From: CAIXSC01 sp046349855
GTDB taxonomy: Bacteria > Planctomycetota > Planctomycetia > Pirellulales > Pirellulaceae
Direction: 5' to 3'
Assembly (NCBI GenBank): GCA_046349855.1
Contig: JAXMBM010000024.1
Coordinates: forward strand, 1 to 64,000
Length of the DNA: 64,000 bases
The position numbers were made by a program, and so were the translations under genes. This document shows, piece after piece, positions 63,308 through 64,000 of this stretch. The notes under the pieces are model-generated. The model saw nothing but the letters and a program-made list of their open reading frames with translations. It made no database searches and was not told the DNA's origin. Numbering within the stretch: the first letter of the stretch is position 1; every line of letters begins with the position of its first letter.

Positions 63308-63377
63308 CGGCCCCGGTTCTCCATTCCTGCATGGCTAAGGATGGATTTCTTACCGCACTACCCTCAAGGGAGCCACC

Positions 63378-64000
63378 ATGCGAATCGTCAGCCCCGCCGC
63401 GGCCCTCCTCCTGGCCGCACTTGCTGCCGTAGCAACATCGTCGGCGCACGCCGATAACCCGCCCGCCAAACCTCAAGCCCCTGGTCTCGGCAATCCTGGA
63501 AAACTGACCGCCGTACAGGTCGAATCGGGCCGTCTCAAGGATGGCACCGTGGTGCTGTCAGGCCGCGATTCAGCTCAGCAGCTGGTCATCACCGGCCAGT
63601 ATGACAGCGGACAAGTTCGCGATCTGTCTCGGCAGGTTCAATACAAGACTCAACCCGAGGGCATTGTCGCGGTGGACGCGACGGGGTACATCACGCCGGT
63701 GAAAGAGGGTACGGCCACGGTGCAGGTGCAAGCCGAAGGGGGATTGACCGGTACGGTGTCGGTGACGGTGAAGAACATCACGACCGATGTCCCGGTCAAC
63801 TTCCCGAATCAAGTGGTGCCCGTATTCACCAAGTATGCCTGCAACGGCGGTGGTTGCCACGGGAAGTCGGGCGGCCAGAATGGTTTCCGGCTGTCACTGC
63901 TCGGTTTCGAGCCCACCGAAGACTACGAATACCTGGTCAAGGAAGGCCGCATGCGGCGGCTGTTCCCGGCGGCGCCGGATCGCAGCTTGCTGCTGCAGAA
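63378..64000 (+). CDS. Ig-like/PSCyt1-type protein, 3' end outside the window
   Basis: The frame is open from the ATG at 63378 (AAGGGAG about 5 nt upstream) to the window edge, 207 complete codons. A signal peptide (MRIVSPAAALLLAALAAVA, cleavage near SAHAD) is followed by a bacterial Ig-like domain (about 45-140: LSRQVQYKTQPEGIVAV, GYITPVKEGTATVQVQA). A cytochrome-like segment comes next (YACNGGGCHGKSGGQNGF, then RLSLLGFEPTEDYEYL). The CX4CH spacing differs from the usual CxxCH. This start is typical of large planctomycete proteins that continue into DUF1549 and DUF1553, so the missing part is probably that. The rest of the gene must be seen to confirm it. Confidence 0.85.
   Translation, partial: MRIVSPAAALLLAALAAVATSSAHADNPPAKPQAPGLGNPGKLTAVQVESGRLKDGTVVLSGRDSAQQLVITGQYDSGQVRDLSRQVQYKTQPEGIVAVDATGYITPVKEGTATVQVQAEGGLTGTVSVTVKNITTDVPVNFPNQVVPVFTKYACNGGGCHGKSGGQNGFRLSLLGFEPTEDYEYLVKEGRMRRLFPAAPDRSLLLQ

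Larger units (their letters stand above)
62802..63377. other. Divergent intergenic region, giant gene / Ig-cytochrome gene
   Basis: This 576-base region has lower GC than its surroundings around 62885-63000 and 63250-63320, where the two promoters lie. Between them (63010-63240) I see no gene, repeat or hairpin. Short open frames there have no ribosome site. Confidence 0.5.

Noticed and set aside
1..64000. Prophage, insertion sequence or genomic island
   Set aside because: No transposase, integrase, terminal inverted repeats or tRNA-flanked att sites were seen, and composition looks even apart from promoter gaps.

Overview
The window reads as chromosomal DNA of a high-GC planctomycete, probably Pirellulales-like (genus not determined). 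The phylum call rests on families that are almost confined to Planctomycetota. These are two DUF1501 proteins with twin-arginine leaders, a DUF1549/DUF1553 protein plus the start of a second, a DUF1559 pseudopilin, a BBP7 (DUF1551) beta-barrel protein, and three very large exported proteins whose N-termini carry the planctomycete 'LExLE-R-x-A' motif. No rRNA, tRNA, IS element, prophage or CRISPR array was seen.

Layout, left to right. 1-3819 (-): 5'-most part of a secreted propeller/SdrD/GEVED/cadherin-like protein, cut by the window edge. 4389-5882 (-): BBP7 porin-like protein. 6209-10790 (+): transmembrane Ser/Thr kinase and a DUF1501 protein. 10914-11489 (-): lipoprotein. 11773-13617 (+): a GH105-type hydrolase fused behind a metal-site-less M14-like domain. 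13623-16646 (-): four tightly packed genes, three for small membrane proteins with ATGA overlaps, then one secreted protein; a cupin gene (16713-17081) lies just upstream. 17294-19965 (+): membrane protein and DEAD-box RNA helicase. 20023-21329 (+): cobalamin riboswitch followed by one DUF1559 pseudopilin. 21677-24619 (-): a MurE-like/MurF-like pair with altered catalytic motifs. 24742-28807: MacA-like adaptor diverging from an ABC ATPase and a TolC-like protein, with no permease gene. 28856-33938 (-): GlpD and a 1,120-residue beta-lactamase-type hydrolase/glycerophosphodiesterase/sulfatase fusion. 34175-35293 (+): TlpA-type thioredoxin. 35650-38869 (-): ribbon-helix-helix protein and PhoD-type phosphatase. 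39178-42764 (-): DUF1501-DUF1549/1553 pair. 42957-62801 (-): a metalloprotease-like dockerin protein and a 5,638-residue giant surface protein. 63378-64000 (+): start of an Ig-like/cytochrome-like protein.

How the parts may fit together (inference). Much of the window is cell-surface and exported machinery: giant adhesin-like proteins, exported hydrolases for sulfated or phosphorylated polymers and uronic-acid sugars, an outer-membrane channel, an adaptor and a pseudopilin. GlpD beside a glycerophosphodiesterase domain suggests extracellular glycerophosphodiester use feeding glycerol-3-phosphate oxidation. The features most worth following are the B12 riboswitch with a pseudopilin as its only apparent target, the three-enzyme fusion, the divergent Mur ligase pair, the pseudo-M14/GH105 fusion and the giant gene with its consensus-like promoter.
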